From Epiperipatus broadwayi (taxonomy: Eukaryota; Onychophora; Udeonychophora; Euonychophora; Peripatidae), in assembly GCA_028023455.1 (NCBI GenBank), contig JAQFVV010012967.1, positions 250,001-314,000 of the forward strand: a DNA stretch of 64,000 nucleotides. Reading direction: 5' to 3'. The notes under the pieces are model-generated. The model was not told the origin of the DNA, did not search any database, and saw nothing but the letters and a program-made list of their open reading frames with translations. Positions within the stretch are counted from its first letter, which is position 1; each line of letters opens with the position of its first letter. Below, piece after piece: positions 1 to 12,044 of the stretch. A program made the translations under genes and the position numbers.

Positions 1-978
1 ATCAAATCTATCTATTCTTTCCAAATTTTTTCCTTCTTATTCTATGCTTAAATATTTATTTTACATCATCTATCAACTTTTTATTTTTTTTACTTTTTTT
101 TATCTCTTGATACTTTTGACATTTTATTTCATCATATGTTTCGTAAATTATTTTTCCCCAATTATTTTTATTAAAATGCTTGTGATGGGCTTAAAAAAAA
201 TATGACCTTATTTATAGTAAACTTTTTGGGTTATAAATATTTTGGTGAATCATTGGAATTTTTTAAAATTCCAAAGTGTTTTATTTTTTCACACTGGCCC
301 TGATTTGCATTTTTTCATATAGTAAAAAAATAGAAACTAGAATATGTTTTAAAATATGTTTATTAGTTAAGAATTCAATGAATTTTCATAAATTTGACAA
401 ACTAGCAAGATTAAAAAAGTAATTGTTAATATTTAATTGTAATTAGGGGTACAATAAATTTATATGTACTATGTATGTATGAAAATTCTCATAATATAAT
501 TAACATATTCACTATGTTTCAAATCTGTATCAGAAGAACTTTGGAAATTTGTTTAGGCCTAGATTTTTTTCTTTAGGTGGTGACACCATAATCAACCAGT
601 ATTGATTGGTAAATGGACTTAGATACTGTTAATCTGAATTGATTAGATGAGTGTTAATTTATTGATTGTGAATACAAAAAAACATGGTATGAAGAGTAAT
701 ATCCTTTCATGGAGTTATTTTTTGGATTTACTTTTTTTTTACAGTATATGTTTGTGTATTTAAGAAATATATGTCTGACTCAAGTCTTGGAATAATGTTA
801 CTTGTTTTTTTTACTTTAATCTATAATGTGCATTATTGATATATATTAAAGACTTCTTTAAAAAATATAGACATTATTATATTTTAACAATGATTTTCTC
901 TGATGTTGCATCTTTCACAAAAGAAATAATGTAATTTATTACACAAAAAAATTTGAACTTATACTTTACTTACTTAAG
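1..978. other. A+T-rich spacer, nothing recognised
   Basis: Homopolymer runs and low-complexity A+T DNA. I see no ORF of interest, no RNA gene and no repeat I can classify here. Confidence 0.6.
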
Positions 979-1214
979 ATACCATTTCCAACTTTCTTAT
1001 ACACTTAACAATACTATTTTTTACCCAAAACTTTACTCTTATAGTTTTGACTGTCCTGCAGTCATCATCAGAGATCTTTACAATCCTATTTCCAAAAACC
1101 AATTAGGATTATAAAGATCTCTGATGATGACTGCAGGACAGTTGAAACTGTAAGAGTAAAGTTTTGGTGTAAAAAATAGTATTGTTAAGTGTATAAGAAA
1201 GTTGGAAATGGTAT
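979..1214. repeat. Fold-back repeat, PLE-end-like
   Basis: Two arms of about 108 bp (979-1087 and 1105-1214) are near-perfect reverse complements around a loop of about 17 bases. Each arm carries a palindromic block with GATCTCTGATGATGACTGC followed by GACAGTTGAAACTG, which resembles the hammerhead-like block at the ends of the Penelope-like element at 22.3-24.7 kb (CTGAAGAAGACTG...CAGTCGAAAC). I infer a collapsed pair of PLE terminal repeats in inverted orientation. The short ORF that spans it is a product of the palindrome. Confidence 0.65.
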
Positions 1215-3849
1215 TGTATGTAAATATAGAATTCAATACATAAAGAAAGTAGGAAGAAGAAGAAAATTGTATTACTTTATTTACTTCTAGAATAATACCC
1301 AAATGGACTCAGATTTTTTAAAAAAATAATATCAGCTATTTATAAATAAATATGGCTAATCTAACTTTAAAGTTAAAAAAAAATGTATATAGAAAGAAAG
1401 AACAAAAAGTTAAATGTTATTTACAATGATTATACAACTTAATTAATGAACACAAATAAATCCAATTATATTACATTCTCATTTTTTACTTTGTTCACTT
1501 AAACATTTTAATTTCATATTCCTAATTGAATAAAGATGTTATTTTACAATAATAAATTTAATAACATATTAGTAGGATGAAAAATCTATTAATTGTTTTT
1601 TATAATCTTGATATCATATTTTCAGAATAGTACAGCACTAGTAATAATGCATAGTTAATGTTTTTATTGCCTTGCATATAAATATAAATCATATAATTAT
1701 ATATATACTTAATTGTAGATTAAATTCTGATATAGATACAAAACTATACTTTAAGTTATCATAGTTTATTACATTGCATTATATTATTGGATTTTGTAAT
1801 TTATTATAAAATGTTATAACATATATAAAATGTTTATAAAAATTGATTCTTAAGTTATTTATTTACTCATCCTATAAACTATTTTCCAAATGACTCATTT
1901 TTTTTATGAAAATAACATTTGAGGATATATTTTTTAAGACAGTTTTGCTATAGAGAAATATATTATAAACATATGGTATTAAATAAATAAATGTGAATCT
2001 AAAAAGCTATGGGCATGATTTTTTTTAATGATATGGATACTTATAAATATATAAAGGAATTTATATTTTATTTATTATCATATCACAAGGAATGTATGTG
2101 TTTTAATTTATTAATTTTATTGCTGAAACTATTTGAAGCATATAGTGCAGTTTAAAGTGAAATTTGTGTTCAGTCCTTATATTTAAAAAACTGAAAATTA
2201 CTACTATAGAATAGTTGAACCATCTAATAATAAAAGTATTTCAAATCAAAAGTTTATTTTTTATTTTTTAAATATTATTGTTATTTTATATGGAAAAATA
2301 TTAAATTATTTTATTTACAACAATGATTGTGAACATATAAAGATAAAAAGCTGTTGATATGAGTCAAATATTTAAAGTGTATTTGTATGTATGTTTTTGT
2401 AATGCTATACAAGGGCTTTATGACCTATTTTGTAGTATGTTTGCTAATCATCGCCATGAACAAGAATTTGAATCTAATTTTTAATATTAAAAAAATTTTA
2501 GATTACAAGCTTGAGAATTTTTTAGAGATATATTCCAGTAAACCAGCTTTCCTATTATTAGTCAGTGTAAGAATAAGAAAAGAAAACCATAAACTCTTGC
2601 CATTCATTTGGTGATTAAATCTTATGTGTAATGCATTGTTCTTCAGTCTTTTTTCTGAAGCATTGTTCAAGAGATATTAGTAGTCACTTATAAAGGAACA
2701 AGATACGATTATTCTATTTTTTATTTTTTTTTTTAAAAAAAAAAAAAGGAGAGAAAGAAGGGAAAAATATTAATAATAAATTTTATAATGTCTATATAAA
2801 CCAAATCGTGAACTCAATTTTGCCACATATATCACATGTTGTTCCTGGGTTTTTTTTTTCCTAATTCTAGAACTCATTTTGTGAATTAATGAACAAAAAC
2901 TAGTAGTATGCATAAAATTACTATTTAATATATACATATAATTAATATCTATTAGCTTATTTAACGTGATAAACTTTTTATGTAACTATAATTCCAAATT
3001 ATGCTGATAAAAGTAAAGTGGATAATTATATTTTCTTTCAACAATTGTAGTTATAAGAAAGCACTTTTATGATTAGTAATATCAGATAACTCCCTTAAAT
3101 ATATATATATTGACTTAAAAAATTTTCAAAAAAAAATTTCTCAGTTTTTCACATGAAATGTTTCTAAGCAATTATTATTGACAAAAGAATATTTGAATAA
3201 CGATGCGCAAATATGCTTAATTGCATCTGATTTCAGGCATCAATGATTTCATTACTGAAATGAGTGGCAATGTTATGAAACATTTTGTAAGATGATTGCC
3301 TACTCACCACTTTTCAAACTTCTTATTGTTGTCCTAATATTTTTGTTTTATCTTTCAAATACTGTATCAGCAACTTTCTAAAATCCTTATTTAATTATTC
3401 CAATATCAGTAACTGTTTATTGTAGAAAATTGTGTTACCGGCATTGAAAAGTTCATATTTCAGAAATAGAATTTCTGCACATTTTTAAATTGGAGAGGGA
3501 GAATGTTTTGCTAAAGTTTTTATTTTTATGTGTTACTGTTGGAGGGTTTTTTTTTTATGCCTTAATCTTATTGAAAAAAAAAAATTTTTTATTTCTCCCC
3601 TTTGCCCCTTATAACATTTGGTTTTTCAAAATTAAATGCTATTTGTTTTTTTATCTCTTAAATAAGATAAAAGTAATTTAAATGTGTATGTATAGAATTA
3701 TGATTTATATATTTAATTAATAATTTTTAAATTAGAAGATATTAAATAACATAAATAATTATTTGCAGCTATAAATTATGTTTTTATTAAATGAATGCAA
3801 ATGCACTGATATAAAATCAAAACTTCGATTGTGATATGATGTTTGTCTG
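1215..3849. other. A+T-rich spacer, nothing recognised
   Basis: A+T-rich DNA with scattered poly-A and poly-T runs (for example near 2,720-2,750). The ORFs of 60-75 codons here have biased low-complexity content and no domain I recognise, so I treat them as chance ORFs. Confidence 0.55.
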
Positions 3850-4160
3850 AGGGTTTGTGATGATGGAATTTTAGTATTAATTATTTGTTGGACTATTTCC
3901 ATCATCTAATATTAAGATATGAATGTCTTTAGGAAAATTTTAACTTTATTTAAACTTTCTAAATACGTTCAACTGTTAGTGATAGCATATAAGTTACTGT
4001 TAATTACTAACCTGTATGCTATTACTAACAGTTAAATGTATTTAGAAGGTTTAAATAAAGTTTAAATTTTTTTTAAAGACATTCAGTTTTTAATATTAGA
4101 TCATGTAAATAGTCTTGTAGTATGATGTTGCCTCACTATTGAAGAGATTTTGTAATCCTT
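3850..4160. mobile_element. Palindromic MITE, family 1 (copy A)
   Basis: Inverted arms of about 140-150 bp (about 3,850-3,990 and 4,013-4,160) with a loop of about 22 bases. The outer arm reads GGTTTGTGATGATGG, then CTATTTCCATCATCTAATAT, and further in AACTGTTAGTGATAGC. The same arm sequence recurs at 26.35-26.80 kb and 33.31-33.62 kb, so this is a dispersed fold-back family. No transposase is encoded. The superfamily cannot be assigned because no clear target duplication is visible. Confidence 0.7.
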
Positions 4161-4496
4161 AGGCATTATACCCATGATTTACCTTTATCTTTTTATCTAA
4201 ATAGAATAGCAAAACAAAACATTATTTAAAAAGTAAAATGATAAATATATAAAGTTTAGCTTGTGCAAAATAAAGAAAAAAAAATCAATAATTTTCATAT
4301 TTTATTTTATTTTATTTTTTGTAAAAATTCAAAATCAAAAAAAAAACCAAAAACATGAAAGTAATATGTTTGCATCAAAAACAAAAAAAAAAAGCCGTGA
4401 AATTAATTTAATATACTTGAAAACCATTCTGAAATGAAAATATTTAGTAAGCAAACCAATACATAATAGTTTTAAAAAATACGTACATTCAATAAT

Positions 4497-4865
4497 GTGA
4501 CCAATGCAAGCATTCTATATGAAATTAAATTAATGATGAAGGCAAATATTACTCAATAAGAAATTAAATTACAAAACCAATCTTTGAATTAAATATAAAT
4601 AAGGATTTAACAAACACAACATTATAAAAAGTTAAGTAATCAGTAAGAAAGAAATTGATGCAATAAATTTATAAGAAATTAAATTCCAAAAATGCATCCA
4701 TATACAATGAAAATGAAAATTCAACTGTCATAAAAAGCATATTAATAAAAACATTTACTAGTGGCAAATACTTACCGGGTATACCAATACAAAAAGTAAG
4801 CCATGCAATTTCATAAAAAATAATTAATGCTAATAAATCCTTGAGAAATTAAATTCCAACCTGGA
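4497..4865. repeat. Degenerate repeats of an AGAAATTAAATT core
   Basis: The motif GAAATTAAATT followed by C/A recurs about four times at irregular spacing (near 4,520, 4,558, 4,673 and 4,845) in a locally A-rich strand. This may be an old degenerate tandem array. No coding potential is seen. Confidence 0.35.
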
Positions 4866-7430
4866 CATCATAAAAAATACAATTGTTTTCATAAGTATAT
4901 GTTTTCCCCTTGCTTTTACTTTCATGGTACAAAGGTAAAGGAAAATGAAATATGTGGCTATCCCCAAAAATGCATATATAACCAGTGGAAGCAAATAATA
5001 AGGCAAAAGTATATGTTTATAACAATTACTGAGTACTTCTAGTGGCATACACTTTTTTATTGCTCTTTCATTCAGCTTTTTTTTTTTAAATTTTTTTATG
5101 GATTACTTTTTATACTATTGTGCTTATTAATCATTTATTTTTTATTATATATGGTTTTGCTTATATACTTTTTATGGTATCCATGTCTATCATTTTTCTC
5201 ATAGATAGATATATTTTTAGAATTAAATTTCTTATAGATTTCTTGCCCACAATTGCTATTGAATTATATCCTTCTTGAATTTTTAAATAATTCCTAAATT
5301 GGTTTTACAAATTAATTTCTGCCTCATTGCTAATTGTATTTATTTATTGCAATGTTTGTATTAATCACATTTATAGAATATATCTGTTTTGTATTTATTG
5401 TGCATTGATTGAATTATTAAATATATTATTTTGACATTTGTTACATTTTTTTGTGTTTTTGTTTTTGGCTTTTATAATGAAAAGTATAAATATCAATTAG
5501 TTTTTTTTTTCCTTTTGCTTCAATGTTATGCAAATGGTAGTTGCATCCTACACATAGATCACAGGTTGTATTAGTACTGATGTAAGATTTTAGTTAAGAT
5601 TTGTGAAATAATTTATTGCTTTTAATGGTTCAGTTAGCATTTGAGATAATATATTTTTTTATGTAATTATATAATTTGTTAAAAGAGTATTGGGAAAAAT
5701 ATATATGCTAATTTAATGTCTTTATTTCTTTTAATAACTCTGTTCCACATCGTGCATTAAAATGTGCTGTCATCTTTTGCATATTTGAAAGCATTTGATT
5801 TAAAAATTGCAAAAAAGTTTGATGCATTTTATTACATCATATGAATATGCTCTTATGATTTTTCATTATGTTAGTGATTATAATTTGCATTTTAGTTGAA
5901 ATAAGATTGAATGTGAATATTTTATCTTGGAGGTCATTTATCTTTTTTCATGTGTGCAGAGGATGAGGGGTGATTAAATTAATTAAATGATGTCATGTGG
6001 TTGTATTTAATAAGATTAATTATATTAATCCTTAATTTGGTTTTAAGTTTGTAATTAGGTTAAAAATGATATAATAATTTCTAGCCTAATAAATGATTTG
6101 CAATAATTATTAACTTATTTATTTAGAAATCATTGTTGCCAAATGAGTGAGCACATGAAGCTTGGTGTTTGTAAACTGAGTTATAATAGTAACTTGTTGT
6201 GTATAATGTAACAAATTATGCATTTATATAATGATTTTGTTTCTATTGATTATATAATTTTTGTAACCAATATTTCATATTTTAGTGTTTGATAGTATTT
6301 CACTTTAAGTATAAATGTAAGTACAGTAATAGTAAAATGCATAATACAAATTTTAAAAATAGAAATATTCCAGGAAAATAAATGGAAGCTGCAATAAATA
6401 AATAATCATATGATTTATTACTTGGGAATTTATAAGAAGTTTGAGACTAGGCGATAATCCACGATTTTTTAGCTATAGGGTCTGCCACTGTACTACTATG
6501 TTAATCCATGCAGTAGAAAACTGAAATACAAACCATGAACACATGAGGAATAAAAATAAGATGAAAATCATTGAGTTTATGAGACAACTAAATAAATTGT
6601 ATAATAAAGAAAAATCAAATATTAAAACTTATTTAGTTAAAAATATGTAAATTAAACATCAATAGATAAAGTTAGGAAAGTATAGTTAGAAAAGGAATAT
6701 AGTGTACAGAAAAGTTATAACAAAAAATTAATTGAAAAATAAAAAAAACCTGATAGAATAATAACATTTAAAGCTATTTTGATGTGAAGAAAATATATTT
6801 ATTGAAATGATAAAAAAGTATACAGGTGATTTATAATTAGAAATAACTATAATCTATCTTAATAGAAAGAGAAAATATGATAAGCTATGAATCAATAAAC
6901 ATAAAATTGTCAAAGCTATAGTTGAGATTAATACTAGAAAAACATAGGAGATTGATGTAATTCTAGAAGAATTACTGAAGGAAGATTAGAATAAATTGAT
7001 TGTTTCTCATTTAATTTACTCTTTGGAAAATTGGCCATTAGCTTTTCCTTTAACAAGCATGATTCCTTTTGAGAAAGAGCTAAATGTAATAAAATATATT
7101 GTTGAGAATATATGAATAAATTCATATGCTACAGGTTAGGTACATTTATGTCTGAAAAGGAGTTTGAATTTTTTTTAAAAAAATGAGAATTAGAAACTGC
7201 AATAAAGTAAATGGAATCTTTTGTTAAGAAATATATAGAAAGAGAAAGTGAAATTATTACTTATTTCATTGATTAAAAAAAAATAGAGAGATAAATTTGA
7301 ATTAATTGTTAGAAGGAGAAACTATTAATGAATTATGTATATATTTTTATAAAAATATTCATAAGATTAAACAATCTTCTTACATATATATATATATAAG
7401 AAAAGGTATAAAATAAAAATTTGTAAATAG
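4866..7430. other. A+T-rich spacer, nothing recognised
   Basis: Long low-complexity stretch. The ORFs at 4,830-5,048 and 6,934-7,125 have no recognisable domain and no conserved context. I would not annotate a gene here. Confidence 0.5.
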
Positions 7431-7433
7431 TAG

Positions 7434-7537
<104 letters not shown>

Positions 7538-7599
7538 AAATAAATGAGTGTTTGTAATCATAAAAGCTTTAAAGGTTTCAGTGGTTTTTTTGCATCAGT

Positions 7600-8935
7600 T
7601 CTGCTGCTAATATATATATTGTACCGTGTTAGAATATGGGTACTTCAAAACACCGGCCTCTTAGGCAGAGAAGAACATATTTGGAGAAATATGTATGTCC
7701 AAATGATAGCTATATAAATATATAACTAGAGTTACATTTCCAGGATATAGCTTCTTCTCGGCTATTGAGTTCAACACCACGTTCAAAGCACTTTTTTTGT
7801 TTGTGTATAAACATGGGCGCCAGCTATCTATTCAAAAAGAATAAACAACACACTTTGAGCAATGGCCACTAACTCAATGCCTAAATCCATGACTAGCTCA
7901 GCTGTTTGTAATCACTAATAGATTATACATAATTAGTGGTTAAAAGAATTGATAAAAGAATTGTAAAAGGAATTTATAAAAGAGATTGATAAAAAGAATT
8001 GACCGACAAATAGAGTTTAATTTTAAAGACAATTTATTAACTAACATTAATTTACTAAATTTAAACAGCTTTATGATTTAATATAATACACACACATTTT
8101 AAATTAACATTTCTAAACTAGTTTAAATATTCTTGTTGATTTTAATAATAGAACACTGGTATTTATCTAATTTAACTAATAACACTGATATAATGATCAT
8201 GCACATATTAACTCATATAGCATTCACAAATATAATAATAAAGCATTAATACCATTTGAAACTTAAACACACAAATCAATAGTTCATTTTATGTATGATA
8301 TAGAGTTCATATAATTAGACTCTTGGAGGATTCACATGAATTAATGCAATGCAATGGTTATTACAATATAAACGAAAATAAGCAAATGTTTTATCTAGGA
8401 TTTTGAATGTAGATGTAGAATTTTGTTCTCTTTCGTGGCTGCTTTCGATGAGAATATTTCCATTACGAATGCTTCCAGCTTATTATTGGAGACAATTAGA
8501 TATTGGCAGAGATTTCCAAGTTGTTATGCTGACATTATTTCATGGGCAGATCTTGCTGTTTTCATCAGACTTTAGGCTGTGGAGAAATGCGAGTTCCTAA
8601 AGCTGCTCAACACTGCATTTTTTTTGTTTTTAAATACAATTAATTTAACTGTTTGAAATTAACTGACTCAATTGATTTGTGAACTGAACTCGCTCAATTA
8701 ATTTGTGAACTGAACTAACTGTCCGATAAAAAAAGTCTATTTATACCTGCGACGTGTTGTCCTTGTAATATCTTCTGGCAAAATCTGTTGTCAAAATTCC
8801 AGTGATAATCCTTTGATAAACGTGTTTTGGAAAATTGTTTAATTAGTAATAGCCATGCAGAATTGTTGTTTTATATTTTAATTAATAGCCATTGCTGTGT
8901 TTTTAATGATAATCTTCTTTTACTTCACATACATT
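7600..8935 (+). mobile_element. Unclassified dispersed repeat, copy A
   Basis: This stretch matches 34,595-35,720 in the opposite orientation, in several collinear blocks: a block with CTCTTAGGCAGAGAAGAAC, one with TTCAAAGCACTTTTT, one with AATCAATAGTTCATTTTAT, one with TTAGATATTGGCAGAG, and a terminal block with TTTAATTAATAGCCATTGCT. Collinearity over about 1.1-1.3 kb shows it is a dispersed repeat rather than unique DNA. Neither copy has a recognisable protein. The 65-codon ORF at 8,403-8,600 sits in it without a known domain. It could be a non-autonomous LTR or DNA element; ends and target duplications are not clear. Confidence 0.6.
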
Positions 8936-9283
8936 TTTTTATTTATTTACAATCGCACATATATACGCACATATATATTTTAATACAATTTACTATTTAG
9001 TTTTTTTAAGATGACTTTTCTTTTACTTAAACTCGAATGAAAAGAGGTTTATATTTTTTAAACCTTTTAAATTATATTTTTATGAATACTAATAAAAAAC
9101 TCTTTACGAAAATAAACTGTAATAAACTCTTCAATATCTAATTTTATGTTGTTTTTTTTATGAAAGATTATTTTAATAATTTTTTTAGATAAAATTATAT
9201 GTGCCAATATCAATATTGGTACAATGTATATATATATGATAAACAAAAATGCAAGTTAAAAAACTTGCTAACGCTTGTATTTA

Positions 9284-9566
9284 TGTCCACAGATGGCGTC
9301 CTACCAAAAACACCGATCAAGCGTATGTTTTGTTTACATAAACGTCAGAGTAGCATTCACTATCTCTAACTATAATTCCACTTTCAGATCATGATTTCAA
9401 GCTATTTTCTATCATCAGTGCTATCTTTCACTGATGATAGCAAATAGCTTGAAATCATGATCTGAAAGTGGAATTATAGTTAGAGAAAGTGAATGCTACT
9501 CTGACGTTTATGTAAACAAAACATACGCTTGATCGGTGTTTTTGGTAGGACGCCATCTGTGGACAT
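9284..9566. repeat. Near-perfect 283-bp palindrome
   Basis: Arms 9,284-9,420 and 9,429-9,566 (about 137 bp each) are reverse complements with only a couple of mismatches, around an 8-base loop. The high arm identity suggests recent origin or ongoing gene conversion between arms. TA dinucleotide runs lie outside both arms. The right arm plus loop contains a hammerhead-like motif (see 9,425-9,468). I infer an inverted pair of PLE-type or retrozyme-type terminal repeats. The ORF on the minus strand (9,455-9,694) is a by-product. Confidence 0.85.
9425..9468 (+). ncRNA. Hammerhead ribozyme-like motif (type I), family 2
   Basis: In order: stem I 5' strand CTTTCA (9,425-9,430), core CTGATGA (9,431-9,437), stem II TAGC-AAATA-GCTT (one closing U-U mismatch), core GAAA (9,451-9,454), stem III ATC-AT-GAT, predicted cleavage after C at 9,462, and stem I 3' strand TGAAAG (9,463-9,468). 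The six stem I pairs are perfect. Hammerheads normally have a G-C pair where this one has U-U at the base of stem II, so activity may be weak or lost. Known hosts of such motifs are PLE terminal repeats, retrozymes and some satellites. Confidence 0.6.
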
Positions 9567-9579
9567 ATATATATATATG

Positions 9580-11240
9580 GTAGTGCTATAGATACAAGAA
9601 ATGAACTTAATAAGATATTAAATAAGAGTGATTTGCCTAAAGCAATAATTATAAGAGGTGAGAATAAAACAATACAAATGAAAAAAGAGAGCAAAGAAGC
9701 ATTGTTTTAATAATGAAAAGATGAATAAAATTCCAAAAGAAACATTTCTGTAATAGATAGAAGAATTCTAAACTGTTTAACAGTGAATCTTAATTAAACA
9801 AATAAAAATAGAATAGTACAAAACAGGAATTCCAAAAAAAAAAGTAGTTTGATTTAAAATATAGTAAAATAAAACAATTCAGATTAGAGAAGTCAGGTGT
9901 CATAAATAAAAAAGGTATAAGAGAATGCTATTAAATTATTGTTATAAAAACAGGTGCATTGAAAAAGTGTAAAAGGTAGATAGAAAGATATATTGGAGGA
10001 TTGATTAATGAATAAAGGCAGACAAAAATGACAGACATATATATAGAATCGATGGATGGGTATGCAGATATATAGGCCCATAGGTTGGTTAGTAAGTAAG
10101 TAGAATAGACAGATTTATGAGCATATTGATAAAATTAAATAAATGGATTTGTAGGTAAACAGAAAATCAGATACACTTATAAATAGATAAGTAAATAAAT
10201 TAGCAAGCTGGAGAGAGAGAACTAAGTGAATAATCAGGCACAGAGATAAATAGTTAGGTAAATAGATGAGTTGATAGGAAGGAAGGCAGATAGAGTTAGA
10301 TAATTAAATAAATAGTTGCAGAGAGAGAGGCAAAGTAAATAAAATTTACTGAGGTTTAAATCCTGCAAATTATGGAGAATTAATGAGATTCCAATCAAAT
10401 TATATTTGAAATGTAATCTATGCCCTGAGAGAATGGCCAGTTGACTTTCATTAAATAATTATGATTTACAATTCTCAAAACAGATTAAATATTACCCAAG
10501 GTTTAGGTGCTTATGAAGGGCCTTGAACAGATATATAAACATATATAATAGAGTAGTTGTTTTATTATATACAAAATAAAAATTAGATTTATTTAAGTAG
10601 ATGGATTTAAAATGCATTTGGAATAGTGATAACTTAATTATATATATTGAAACAGTAAGATTCGTATTCGAATCTTAAGTTTCACCTTTTCTGTCGTCTC
10701 TCACTGATCGGTCTATCCCACCCAAATTTAAACTCTTGGTATCGAGTTGTGTGTGTAACAATATTAAAAATGTATAAATATATGTAGAATTCAACATAAA
10801 CACGCACACATTTCGATCTCAAATTAAAGGCAATAAATACGGATAAAGTAATATAATTTAGATTTCTTTAGCTAAATAAATTTTGTGTAATATTAATCAT
10901 TTATTTTGAATTTATAAAGTTCGTATTTATTGCTTAGTTTAAATTTCGTTAAATAATAATTCTAACAAAATCTGATGCAATAATTAATTAAAGTTAAAAT
11001 AATTTTATTCCCTTTTGTCTTTGAAAATTTAAAAGCATCGGTCAGTGATAGATAATAAATTAATTATAGAAAAATTCCAAAAAAATGTAATTAACGAATG
11101 TAAAAAAAAAAAAAAAAACAACAAAACAAACAATAGCACAGCAGATTTCTTTCTAATTAAAACCAGCAAAAGCATTGATTATCCTGAGGGCAAGACAAAG
11201 AAAACCTAAAAATATCTCAACAGAAAAATTAAAAGATCAA
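9580..11240. other. Spacer with decayed tetranucleotide repeats
   Basis: About 10,000-10,330 is cryptically simple DNA built of degenerate GATA/AGGTA-like words (atagataag, taagtaaataa, gagagaga), likely an eroded microsatellite. The remainder is A+T-rich with no gene that I can support. Confidence 0.5.
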
Positions 11241-11495
11241 GATAAAAAAAGGAGGCCATCTTGGACTTGCTGGAGACTTTCACTTGAACTTTAGCTTTGC
11301 TCTCGAGTGGAGAGTCTAAAATATCTTAAAATAAATTGATATTGCCAAGGTATGACCGAGTAAGCACCGAGATTATTCTCCATCGGGAGATGGCCCACCA
11401 TATGCCGAACTCCACATTGCCCATCGTAAAAACACCATAATGATCTGCTACCTGAAATAGACAAGAAAGCCGCTGCTGTTAAAATCAATAAAATG
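11240..11495. other. G+C-richer patch of unknown nature
   Basis: This stretch has clearly more G+C than its neighbours. Read on the minus strand it contains CTATTTCAG followed by GTAGCAG, which looks like a splice acceptor, and a short ORF (11,291-11,488). It also contains a CAAGATGGCC word on the minus strand, similar to a YY1-type promoter element. I do not recognise a protein or RNA. It could be a terminal exon, a promoter fragment or a piece of a transposon. Confidence 0.25.
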
Positions 11496-12044
11496 CCAAA
11501 GACAAGAAAGAAAACTGCTAATCATGAACAATCTACTATTAAACAAATGGAAGAAAACATCTTATCAAACAGGTACCTGTGTGTGTATTCCAAATTATAG
11601 AGTACTCTAGTAAAATAAGCTATAGCTCATCTCCTACTATTTGTCTAACTTCTAAATGTTAAAATTGTAATTTTGTGAAACTAAAATTTGAGAATTAATG
11701 TAATCTGTAAATTTCTCGCATAATCTAGCTTACCCCCCTCTATCCTTCTTAGGTGTGTATTTCTCAAATCTCCACTTTATTTATAATTATCATTGAACTA
11801 TTACCTTCTCATAATTGTCTTAGTTTTAAAGCTAAATCCATAATCGCTTGAACAGTGAATGCGTGTCGAATTGTCATTAATATTTGCTTTATAAATAACT
11901 TAAATTTCATATAAATCGACAAGCATTCAAAGAATCAGTTATTGTAATGCAGGGTCTACTACTTCGTAATAGCTAGCATGCTCGCTGTAATAAGTCCCCT
12001 TATTAGATATTTTTTTATTATTAAATTTTAATGCATAATTACGG

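Noticed and set aside
4830-5048. 72-codon hydrophobic ORF, possible membrane protein
   Set aside because: Hydrophobicity follows from A+T-rich codons; no start context, homologue or conserved neighbour.
11285-11330. Resemblance of AGCTTTGCTC and GAGTGGAGAG to U4 or U1 snRNA starts
   Set aside because: Only a few bases agree; the conserved stem-loops and Sm site are not present.
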